From RZYY01 sp036794825 (lineage in GTDB: Bacteria; Bacteroidota; Bacteroidia; Bacteroidales; 4484-276): 64,000 nucleotides of DNA. Positions 27,383-34,562 of this stretch are shown piece after piece. Numbering within the stretch: the first letter of the stretch is position 1; the number at the start of each line of letters is the position of its first letter. Under the pieces are notes generated by a model, which saw only the letters and a list, made by a program, of their open reading frames with translations, ran no database searches and had not been told where the DNA came from. The translations under genes and the position numbers were made by a program. Location of the stretch: positions 62,001 to 126,000 of the forward strand of contig DAIRGA010000006.1 of assembly GCA_036794825.1 (NCBI GenBank), in the 5' to 3' direction.

Positions 27383-27390
27383 GATCTTTG
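27383..27390 (+). promoter_or_regulatory. -7 box of the delta-60 repeat gene
   Basis: GATCTTTG followed by GCC, similar to the CAACTTTGC and CACCTTTGC boxes at sites A and B. There is no clear -33 TTTG at the usual distance, which would fit dependence on an activator. It predicts a leader of about 80 nt. Confidence 0.45.
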
Positions 27391-27477
27391 CCGGGATTTA
27401 AAAATAAGTCGTCACAGTCCCGAAGTTTTTTCATTTAAATCGTATTCTCAAATTTCAATATTTATTTCGAATTCAGT

Positions 27478-29055
27478 ATGAAACTTAGAACTTTTACACT
27501 TTTGGTGAGCGTTTTGCTCGCTACGCAGGGGATAATGTTTTCCCAAAACCCCGGTACACTTGATCTGACCTTTGCCAATAACGGTCAATTCGTGCTTGAC
27601 AATGGTCAAGTTGATCTTTTTACCGATGTAGAAATCAGACCAGACGGTAAAATAATCGCTGTTGGGATTACTTATGATCCCGCTTTTACAGCTTCAACCC
27701 AGGTTATGCGCTTTACTCAAGACGGAAGCGTAGACCAAACTTTTGGAAGCAATGGGATTTTTACTTATTCGCTCAATGCAGAGGCCAATATTTTTGATCT
27801 TACGATCCGACCCAACGGCAAAATACTCATGGTTGGGAGTACAACCGATTACAATGTTTATAATTTCCTGCTCCTGCAATTGAATGAAGACGGAACGCCG
27901 GATAATACGTTTGGAACAAATGGCGTGGTAGTGCAGAAGATTAGCTCATTGGAGAATTTTTACGAAGATCATGCCTATTCAGTGGCCTTGCAATCCGATG
28001 GTAAATTTGTGGTGGCGGGTAAATCACACGATAGCGACTACCGCTTTTCACCAGTAGTTGCTCGTTTTACAGAAATCGGTCAATTGGATTCAAGCTTTGG
28101 CGCCTCCGGAGTGGCCAGAATAAATGTTTCGGAGATCGAAAATGATTTTGACGGAGTGCTGGTACAGCCCGATGGTAAAATTGTCGCCACCGGTCATATT
28201 GCCAATACCTTCTTATCTTTTGCCATGCTCGTCGCCAGATTCATGCCCGATGGCACTTTGGATCAATCATTCGACAGCGATGGAATTCTCAACTGGGTTT
28301 ACAGTGGTGTGGATGATGAAGGATTTGACATTACCATGACAGAAGACAACAACTACCTGATAAGCGGGTTTACCACAACCGTCACCTACAACTACAGCAT
28401 GCTTCTGATCAAATTAAATCAGCAGGGTGGCTTTGTTACAGATTTCGGAACCAACGGTGTGGTGGTAGCCGATCAGGGCAGTTACGATGTGGGAGCAAAA
28501 GTCCTTGTTCAGGCTGATAATAAGATACTTGTTGGCGGCGGATCAGGTGACTCTCCTCCCAATGATGGCGACTTTGCCGTATGGCGTTACAATCCAAATG
28601 GAACTCCGGATAACACATTCGGAACCAATGGACTGGCCAAAGTGCAGTTTTCCGGAAACTTCGACGAAGCCCTTTCAATAGCATTACAACCCGATGGCAA
28701 AATTGTTGCCGTAGGAAAAGCGCGGAGTAGTCTTAACTTTGACTTTGCAATGGTGCGCTTGTACAACGATATCAGTATTGGGGTAAATGAGTTGGAAAAA
28801 TCTACTGTAAGCATTTCACCCAATCCGGTAAAACAAGGCGACATGTTAAATCTCGAATTCGAACTGCTTACCCCGGGCAATGTGTCTCTGAAGTTTATCA
28901 ACAGTATGGGTAGGGTTACAGAGATTGTTGAAACGGGTTATTTCGCCGCAGGGAAGAATCAGATTCAAATCGGCGTTCCATCATCACTTGCCACCGGAGT
29001 ATATTTAGTAAGAGTAAATGATGGTTTTAGCTCTAAACTGCTGATCCAAAAATAA
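27478..29055 (+). CDS. Delta-60 repeat protein with T9SS sorting domain
   Basis: A 525-residue exported protein. The signal peptide is residues 1-22 (ending IMFSQ). About seven copies of the 55-60-residue delta-60 repeat follow (DUF5122, probably propeller blades), recognisable by QPDGKI[VI]A-G and LDxxFGxxG pairs such as LQPDGKIVAVG and NTFGTNG. The last 85 residues (about 441-525) are a T9SS sorting domain (SISPNPVKQGD, then ATGVYLVRV and KLLIQK). It lies downstream of the triplicated giant after a terminator and has its own promoter with site E. The function of this repeat family is unknown; a binding or scaffold role outside the cell is likely. Confidence 0.88.
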   Translation: MKLRTFTLLVSVLLATQGIMFSQNPGTLDLTFANNGQFVLDNGQVDLFTDVEIRPDGKIIAVGITYDPAFTASTQVMRFTQDGSVDQTFGSNGIFTYSLNAEANIFDLTIRPNGKILMVGSTTDYNVYNFLLLQLNEDGTPDNTFGTNGVVVQKISSLENFYEDHAYSVALQSDGKFVVAGKSHDSDYRFSPVVARFTEIGQLDSSFGASGVARINVSEIENDFDGVLVQPDGKIVATGHIANTFLSFAMLVARFMPDGTLDQSFDSDGILNWVYSGVDDEGFDITMTEDNNYLISGFTTTVTYNYSMLLIKLNQQGGFVTDFGTNGVVVADQGSYDVGAKVLVQADNKILVGGGSGDSPPNDGDFAVWRYNPNGTPDNTFGTNGLAKVQFSGNFDEALSIALQPDGKIVAVGKARSSLNFDFAMVRLYNDISIGVNELEKSTVSISPNPVKQGDMLNLEFELLTPGNVSLKFINSMGRVTEIVETGYFAAGKNQIQIGVPSSLATGVYLVRVNDGFSSKLLIQK

Positions 29056-29084
29056 TTGATGATAATTGTGTTAGTGTGAAGTAT

Positions 29085-29116
29085 GGCCGTTACTCATCCG
29101 GGTAATGGCCTTTTTT
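29085..29116 (+). terminator. Terminator of the delta-60 repeat gene
   Basis: GGCCGTTAC (29085-29093) pairs with GTAATGGCC (29102-29110) with one G-T wobble, followed by six T. Confidence 0.85.
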
Positions 29117-29149
29117 ATTTGTTCCATCTGCTTTTCCGACCAAACAAGT

Positions 29150-29157
29150 TACTTTTG
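29150..29157 (+). promoter_or_regulatory. -7 box of yigZ
   Basis: TACTTTTG matches TAnnTTTG and lies 14 bases before the ATG at 29172. Confidence 0.5.
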
Positions 29158-29171
29158 TCAAAATTTCGGGA

Positions 29172-29786
29172 ATGCTTTTCGACGATACTTACAGAACAAT
29201 TACCCAAAAATCCCAGGGGCTATTCAAGGACAAAGGGAGTAAGTTTATTGCCTATGCGATCCCTGTCCACAAAGAGGAACAGATTAAACCGGAACTTGAA
29301 TTGTTGCGCAAAGAGCATTATGATGCCCGTCATCACTGCTATGCCTGGATTTTGGGGTTCAATAAGGAAGCATACAGAGTAAATGATGACGGGGAGCCGT
29401 CCGGTACGGCCGGTAAGCCTATTTACGGACAGCTGCTTGCCAACGACCTTACCAACACCCTGATTGTCGTGATACGTTATTTTGGTGGTATCAAACTGGG
29501 AGTCAGAGGATTGATAAATGCATATAAATTTTCCGCTCAGGACGCCATCAATAACAATACGATCGAAACGCGGGTAATTCACGAAGTTTACCAGGTGAAA
29601 TTTGTTTACGCGAACATGAACGATGTAATGCGCATTCTTAAAGAAGAAGAACTCTCTCAACTTGGCCAGAACTTTCATCTTACCTGTACAATTGATTTTG
29701 CCGTCAGGAAAAGCCGCGCCGATCATGTGATCAAACGGTTCAAAGACCTCCGGCACATTGAGATGACATACCTTAGAATGGAGTAG
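29172..29786 (+). CDS. yigZ: YigZ/IMPACT family protein
   Basis: A 204-residue cytoplasmic protein of the YigZ (UPF0029/IMPACT) family, the same length as the E. coli protein. The N-terminal IMPACT domain carries the signature HHCYAW, DDGEPSGTAGKP and VIRYFGGIKLGVRGL at about residues 54-115. The C-terminal ferredoxin-like domain (DUF1949) occupies about 140-204. The family's biochemical role is unresolved; the eukaryotic relative IMPACT modulates translation control, and YigZ has been discussed as an RNA- or ribosome-linked protein. It precedes valS in the same direction, 113 bases away, with a separate promoter for each. Confidence 0.93.
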   Translation: MLFDDTYRTITQKSQGLFKDKGSKFIAYAIPVHKEEQIKPELELLRKEHYDARHHCYAWILGFNKEAYRVNDDGEPSGTAGKPIYGQLLANDLTNTLIVVIRYFGGIKLGVRGLINAYKFSAQDAINNNTIETRVIHEVYQVKFVYANMNDVMRILKEEELSQLGQNFHLTCTIDFAVRKSRADHVIKRFKDLRHIEMTYLRME

Positions 29787-29858
29787 GGAAGCTTTCTGTA
29801 ATTTCACCATTCGGTGATTAATGCTTCCCCCGTATCCACCGCCTCAAAAAACAATTCC

Positions 29859-29866
29859 TATTTTTG
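29859..29866 (+). promoter_or_regulatory. -7 box of valS
   Basis: TATTTTTG fits TAnnTTTG. A possible TTG start at 29864 lies inside this box, so valS must begin at the later ATG at 29900. Confidence 0.6.
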
Positions 29867-29899
29867 CACCCATTTTTAAAAACCGAAAACATACTGATT

Positions 29900-32539
29900 A
29901 TGCAAATCGCTTCAAAATACGATCCTTCGCTGGTCGAAGAAAAGTGGTACAAATGCTGGATGGACAAGGGTTATTTCAGGTCGGTCCCCGACGATCGTGA
30001 ACCCTTTTGTATTGTAATTCCACCACCCAACGTAACCGGTGTATTGCACATGGGGCATATTCTGAACAATACCTTGCAGGATGTACTGGTTCGCAGAGCA
30101 CGGATGCAGGGTAAAAACGCACTATGGCTCCCTGGCACCGACCATGCTTCTATCGCTACTGAGGCAAAGGTGGTGGAAAAATTAAAAAAAGAGGGAATTG
30201 ACAAGAAAAACCTTAGCCGGGAGGAGTTCCTGAAGCATGCCTGGGAATGGAAAGAGAAGCATGGCGGCATTATCCTCGAGCAATTGAAAAAACTTGGCGC
30301 CTCCTGTGACTGGGAACGCACCAAATTCACTATGGACGAGGATTTGTACGAATCAGTAATTGATGTCTTTATTGATCTTTATAAAAAAGGTCTTATCTAC
30401 CGTGGCGTCAGGATGGTCAATTGGGATCCGCAGGCGCTCACTGCCCTCTCCGACGAAGAGGTAATATACCGAGAAGAAAATTCAAAACTCTATTACGTGC
30501 GCTATAAGGTTGATGGCTCTGAAAATGAGTGGGTTACTATTGCCACTACCCGTCCGGAGACGATTTTGGGCGACACCGCAGTTTGTGTTAACCCCGCCGA
30601 CCCAAGATTTGCAGGATTGAAAGGAAAACGGGTGCTGGTTCCACTGCTCAACCGTTCGGTTCCTATCATCGAGGATGAATACGTGGATATGGAATTTGGT
30701 ACAGGGTGTCTGAAAATTACACCTGCACACGACCTCGCCGACTACGAAATCGGATTGACCCACAAACTGGATGTGATTGATATTTTTAACGCAAACGGAA
30801 CTTTAGGTCCCGCTGCCCAACTTTATGTTGGCGAAGATAGAATGGATGTCAGGAAAAAGATTGTGGTTGACCTCGAAAAGGCCGGCAACATGGTGAAAAT
30901 TGAAGATTACAAAAATAAAGTCGGCTACTCGGAACGAACTCATATCCCCATTGAGCCAAAACTCTCCCTGCAGTGGTTCCTCAAAATGCCAGAACTGACT
31001 AAACCAGCACTGGATGTAGTGATGAATGACACGATTCGGTTTTACCCGAAAAAATTCAAAAACACCTACCGTCACTGGATGGAAAATGTCCGCGATTGGT
31101 GTATTTCGCGGCAGCTCTGGTGGGGACAGCGCATTCCGGTTTACTATCTGCCCAACAACGAAATGGTGGTTGCTAAATCGCAGGAGGAAGCTTATCAGAT
31201 CGCCAAAGCCGAATATCCCGAACTCACCACACTGAAGCCGGAAGATCTCCGTCAGGACGAAGATGTGCTCGATACATGGTTCTCGTCGTGGCTTTGGCCG
31301 ATTTCGGTTTTCGACGGTATCCGGAAACCTGACAACCCTGATATAAAATACTATTACCCTACCAACGACCTCGTTACGGCGCCCGAAATTCTATTTTTCT
31401 GGGTTGCCCGTATGATTATGGCCGGATTGGAGTATCGAAACGATGTTCCCTTTAAAAATGTATATCTTACTGGTATTGTGCGAGATAAATTAGGCAGAAA
31501 GATGTCCAAATCTCTCGGCAACTCTCCCGATCCTATTGACCTGATGAATAAATACGGCGCAGATGGTACCCGCGTGGGTATGCTTCTTACTTCGCCGGCC
31601 GGCAACGATCTTCCCTTCGACGAAAGCCTTTGTGAGCAGGGACGAAACTTCGCCAACAAAATCTGGAATGCACTCCGGCTGGTTAACGGCTGGCAGGTGG
31701 ATAATGAAATCCCTCAGCCCGACACAAGCAAAATTGCAATAGAGTGGTTTGATGCTCGCCTGAGCGAAACGCTTAGCCTGATTGATGACCATTTTGCCAA
31801 ATTCAGAATTTCAGACGCACTGATGGTAACCTATAAGGTGATTTGGGATGACTTCTGCTCGTGGTACCTCGAAATGATAAAACCCGGATACGAAAAGCCC
31901 ATAGACAGAGAAACCTACGACGAAACCATCTGGCAGTTTGAAAGACTGATGAAACTTCTTCATCCGTTCATGCCTTTCCTCACCGAAGAAATCTGGCATT
32001 TATTGAAAGATAGGAAAACCGAAGATTGCATCATGGTGGCAGAATGGCCGATCAGACGGCGGATCAGGCACAAAATTCTCGAGCAGTTCGAGTTTGCCAA
32101 AGATGTTATTATCGCTGTAAGATCCATTCGCGCTGAGAAAAATATCCCCATGAAGCAGCAGCTCGATTTTTATGTAAAGAAAAACCTCGATCAAACACCT
32201 GATACCACTTTCGACGGCCTGGCTGCCAAGCTTTGCAATCTCACGGGTATCAATTATGTCCACGAAAAGGTTGATAACGCCATGTCGTTCGTTGTTAAAT
32301 CCACCGAGTTCTACATCCCGTTGGGCGAAATTGTTGACATCGAAAAAGAGATAGCCAGGCTTAAGGAAGAACTAAAATACACGAAAGGATTTCTTGAATC
32401 GGTTACCAGGAAATTGAGCAACGAGCGTTTTGTAAGCGGTGCACCAGCAGATGTCGTCGAAAAAGAGCGGCAAAAACAAACCGATGCTGAAAATAAAATT
32501 AAGGTAATCGAAGATCAGATCGCCTCATTCAGCTCCTGA
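29900..32539 (+). CDS. valS: Valyl-tRNA synthetase
   Basis: A class I aminoacyl-tRNA synthetase that charges tRNA-Val with valine; 879 residues from the ATG at 29900, normal for the family. The HIGH motif is HMGH at residues 50-53, after PPPNVTG. The KMSKS loop is at 534-538 (GRKMSKSLGNSPDP). The editing domain (CP1), which removes mischarged threonine, lies about 190-345 and contains TTRPETILGD. The anticodon-binding domain follows to about 800, and the C-terminal coiled-coil arm characteristic of ValRS (IEKEIARLKEELKY) lies at about 810-879. The frame continues upstream to a TTG within the promoter, which I reject as start. A monocistronic housekeeping gene. Confidence 0.97.
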   Translation: MQIASKYDPSLVEEKWYKCWMDKGYFRSVPDDREPFCIVIPPPNVTGVLHMGHILNNTLQDVLVRRARMQGKNALWLPGTDHASIATEAKVVEKLKKEGIDKKNLSREEFLKHAWEWKEKHGGIILEQLKKLGASCDWERTKFTMDEDLYESVIDVFIDLYKKGLIYRGVRMVNWDPQALTALSDEEVIYREENSKLYYVRYKVDGSENEWVTIATTRPETILGDTAVCVNPADPRFAGLKGKRVLVPLLNRSVPIIEDEYVDMEFGTGCLKITPAHDLADYEIGLTHKLDVIDIFNANGTLGPAAQLYVGEDRMDVRKKIVVDLEKAGNMVKIEDYKNKVGYSERTHIPIEPKLSLQWFLKMPELTKPALDVVMNDTIRFYPKKFKNTYRHWMENVRDWCISRQLWWGQRIPVYYLPNNEMVVAKSQEEAYQIAKAEYPELTTLKPEDLRQDEDVLDTWFSSWLWPISVFDGIRKPDNPDIKYYYPTNDLVTAPEILFFWVARMIMAGLEYRNDVPFKNVYLTGIVRDKLGRKMSKSLGNSPDPIDLMNKYGADGTRVGMLLTSPAGNDLPFDESLCEQGRNFANKIWNALRLVNGWQVDNEIPQPDTSKIAIEWFDARLSETLSLIDDHFAKFRISDALMVTYKVIWDDFCSWYLEMIKPGYEKPIDRETYDETIWQFERLMKLLHPFMPFLTEEIWHLLKDRKTEDCIMVAEWPIRRRIRHKILEQFEFAKDVIIAVRSIRAEKNIPMKQQLDFYVKKNLDQTPDTTFDGLAAKLCNLTGINYVHEKVDNAMSFVVKSTEFYIPLGEIVDIEKEIARLKEELKYTKGFLESVTRKLSNERFVSGAPADVVEKERQKQTDAENKIKVIEDQIASFSS

Positions 32540-32564
32540 TATCGTGTATGTTTATTATTTAGCT

Positions 32565-32572
32565 TAAATTTG
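32565..32572 (+). promoter_or_regulatory. -7 box of the tandem secreted paralogues
   Basis: TAAATTTG fits TAnnTTTG, 25 bases before the ATG at 32598. No clear terminator separates it from the valS stop. Confidence 0.5.
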
Positions 32573-32597
32573 TTCTTTCAATTCAATTCAAAAAATT

Positions 32598-33386
32598 ATG
32601 AGACATGTATTGATTATGGTAGCCCTTACATTCTTTGTAACGGGTTTTATGATTCAGGAGACTTCCGCTCAGGGAAGCGTGATCAGGAAACTAAAAGAAA
32701 AAGCTGAAGACAAGGTGATTGACAAGGTTTTCGAGCCTGTTAGCGTTCCTAAAGTGGAAACGCCACCTTCTCAGGATTCGGAGGTTAACTCAGGTGCGAA
32801 TCGCCCAAGCAACACAAGGGGAGGCGGTTTAACAAAGTCTGCTCCCGATGTTAGTGCCAACATCAAAGAGGCGGAAACCGCTTTTAACGATAAGAAATTC
32901 AACGACTCCCGTTTCGCAGTGCGCCAGGCAATTCAGGGAGTTGAACTGGAAATCGGGAAAAATATCCTCGAAGGACTACCTGAATCCATCAGTAACCTGC
33001 CAAAAGTTGATGAAGAAGACCTCGTGACCAGCTCCGGAATCGGATTCGTCGGATTGGTAATCCAGCGTTATTACCGCAAAGGAGACCAGGAGTTAAGCGT
33101 TATGATTGGTAACGACTCGGGTTTACTGGCTGCAGCCAATATGTACCTTATGGCCGGCGCCTACAGCACTTCGTCTACCGATCCGGCCCACAAAACCGTT
33201 AAGGTGAAAGAGTACCGCGGACTACTCGAATACGACGAATATTCCGGTTACAAACTGACTGTCCCCTTTGGGCAGACCTCCGTCCTTGTGGTCGAAGGCA
33301 TCAACTTCGATGATGAGAAAGCGATAATGGCAGCGGCCGAAATGATTGATATTGATAAAATTAAAAAAGAATTGGGAGAGCAATAG
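32598..33386 (+). CDS. Exported protein of unknown function (first of tandem pair)
   Basis: A 262-residue product with a signal peptide of about 24 residues (ending TSAQ), hence periplasmic or outer-membrane associated. A charged, low-complexity region with Pro and Ser (about 25-85) is followed by a folded domain of about 170 residues. That domain is clearly paralogous to the next gene: FNDKKFNDSRFAVRQAIQG here against YNSKDLEATRFALQEALQG there, and a later VKEYRGLL/VDNYRGML element. I do not recognise a named family. The two genes are 2 bases apart and must be cotranscribed. There is no membrane helix apart from the signal and no catalytic motif. Confidence 0.8.
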   Translation: MRHVLIMVALTFFVTGFMIQETSAQGSVIRKLKEKAEDKVIDKVFEPVSVPKVETPPSQDSEVNSGANRPSNTRGGGLTKSAPDVSANIKEAETAFNDKKFNDSRFAVRQAIQGVELEIGKNILEGLPESISNLPKVDEEDLVTSSGIGFVGLVIQRYYRKGDQELSVMIGNDSGLLAAANMYLMAGAYSTSSTDPAHKTVKVKEYRGLLEYDEYSGYKLTVPFGQTSVLVVEGINFDDEKAIMAAAEMIDIDKIKKELGEQ

Positions 33387-33388
33387 GC

Positions 33389-33991
33389 ATGAAAAAGATA
33401 CTTATCATCATTTTTGTTTTCACTGTGGCAACCGGATTACATGCCCAGGTGGACGTGAATCAGAAACTGGACGAGGCCAAGTCGGCATACAATTCCAAAG
33501 ATCTCGAAGCAACACGGTTTGCTCTGCAGGAGGCGCTCCAGGGAATCAACCAGGCCATTGGAAAGGAAATTCTTGATATGCTTCCATCAGAGTTGGGAGA
33601 AATGAAAAAAGTGGAAGGTCAGGACAATGTAACCGGAACGACTATTATGTTTGCAGGGCTTTTCGTTAGCAGGAGCTATGAAAAGGACTCCACACTATCA
33701 GCCAATTTTGAAATTATGAGCGACTCGCCACTTATAACCAGCATCAACGCTTTTATGGCGATGCCTGCCATAATGGTAACCGATCCCAATCAAAAAAGGA
33801 TCAAAGTTGACAACTACCGGGGGATGCTCACCCGAAGTGAAGATTCGGATGGCACAGTGAATTACGACGCCCAGATCCCGGTGGGAAGCACACTTTTCAG
33901 CTTCCGAACCCACGGCATCAGCGACGAAAAAAATGTTACCGACATGTTAACCCTGCTACAAATTGGCAAGATTGCAAAGATTGCGGAATAA
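33389..33991 (+). CDS. Exported protein of unknown function (second of tandem pair)
   Basis: A 200-residue product with a signal peptide of about 19 residues (ending GLHAQ). It consists of the same domain as its upstream neighbour but lacks the low-complexity linker, so it is a minimal version of the family. The gene starts 2 bases after the neighbour's stop and ends before a strong terminator, so the pair forms a complete two-gene operon. A tandem duplication followed by divergence is the simplest explanation; they may form a heteromer. No function can be assigned. Confidence 0.8.
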   Translation: MKKILIIIFVFTVATGLHAQVDVNQKLDEAKSAYNSKDLEATRFALQEALQGINQAIGKEILDMLPSELGEMKKVEGQDNVTGTTIMFAGLFVSRSYEKDSTLSANFEIMSDSPLITSINAFMAMPAIMVTDPNQKRIKVDNYRGMLTRSEDSDGTVNYDAQIPVGSTLFSFRTHGISDEKNVTDMLTLLQIGKIAKIAE

Positions 33992-34017
33992 CTGATCCAA
34001 AAAGACTTGAATGTTTT

Positions 34018-34053
34018 CAGGCATCATTTAAGAGATGATGCCTGTTTTTTTTT
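34018..34053 (+). terminator. Terminator of the tandem-paralogue operon
   Basis: CAGGCATCAT (34018-34027) pairs perfectly with ATGATGCCTG (34035-34044) around a 7-base loop, followed by nine T. Confidence 0.93.
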
Positions 34054-34162
34054 GCGGTTAATTGTACTAAAGGACATTGGGTTACTTGAAATAAAAAATG
34101 GTAGCACTTGAAGTAAGCTCAGATCTACTGAACCGGCGCAACAATGAATGTCGCAAAAGATT

Positions 34163-34349
34163 AGATTTCTCCCTTCAATACTTTGCTTCGCTTGTGTTTG
34201 CGGTCGAAATGACATTGTTTGTTTTTTGTGGATATGGGGGCAGAATGCGGCGTCCTCGCCGCACTCTGCCCATACAATCCGTATGAAAAATGGCATTTCG
34301 ACTGAGATTAGCCCTGCCAGCGTGACGCAGTCAGGCAGGGAGAAATTTC
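34163..34349. mobile_element. MITE-like nested inverted repeat
   Basis: A non-coding element of about 187 bp in the 509-base gap 34054-34562. Outer arms are AGATTTCTCCCT (34163-34174) and AGGGAGAAATTT (34337-34348). Inner arms are GGTCGAAATGACATT (34202-34216) and AATGGCATTTCGACT (34289-34303). The centre is a hairpin of 15-bp arms with one mismatch (34238-34252 with 34257-34271). Similar arms with GGTCGAAATGACA are common in Bacteroidota intergenic regions, as I recall. No transposase is present. Target duplications were not established. Confidence 0.5.
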
Positions 34350-34470
34350 AAACTTACGACATTCCGATTTACAATACAGTCTTTGTAATCGCTTGAAAGC
34401 CCATTTTGGGTCAGGAGTTCTGAAACTATTAGAAACGATCCTATACTTCCCCAATCTCCTGAAAAGCATC

Positions 34471-34523
34471 AAGGACGCCAATTACCTCAAAACCCTCATG
34501 GATTTCAGGAAATCAGCGTCCTT
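34471..34523. other. Long-loop inverted repeat downstream of the S9 peptidase gene
   Basis: AAGGACGC (34471-34478) pairs with GCGTCCTT (34516-34523) across a 37-base loop. It lies 40 bases beyond the peptidase stop, without a T run on the minus strand. It may stabilise the 3' end of the mRNA; it is not a standard terminator. Confidence 0.3.
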
Positions 34524-34562
34524 GTAAAGGAGGTAAGAGGCTTTACAGCTTAGCCTCAACAA

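Noticed and set aside
27105..27434. 109-codon minus-strand frame between two cargo genes
   Set aside because: It crosses the operator and promoter region of the delta-60 gene, has no signal, domain or ribosome site, and its composition looks non-coding.
29684..29699. TGTACA inside yigZ as a further operator
   Set aside because: A six-base palindrome is expected about once per 4 kb by chance; this copy lacks an 11-bp partner and lies inside a gene.
34471..34523. Inverted repeat after the S9 peptidase as a rho-independent terminator
   Set aside because: The loop is 37 bases and there is no T run on the relevant strand; kept only as a low-confidence inverted repeat.
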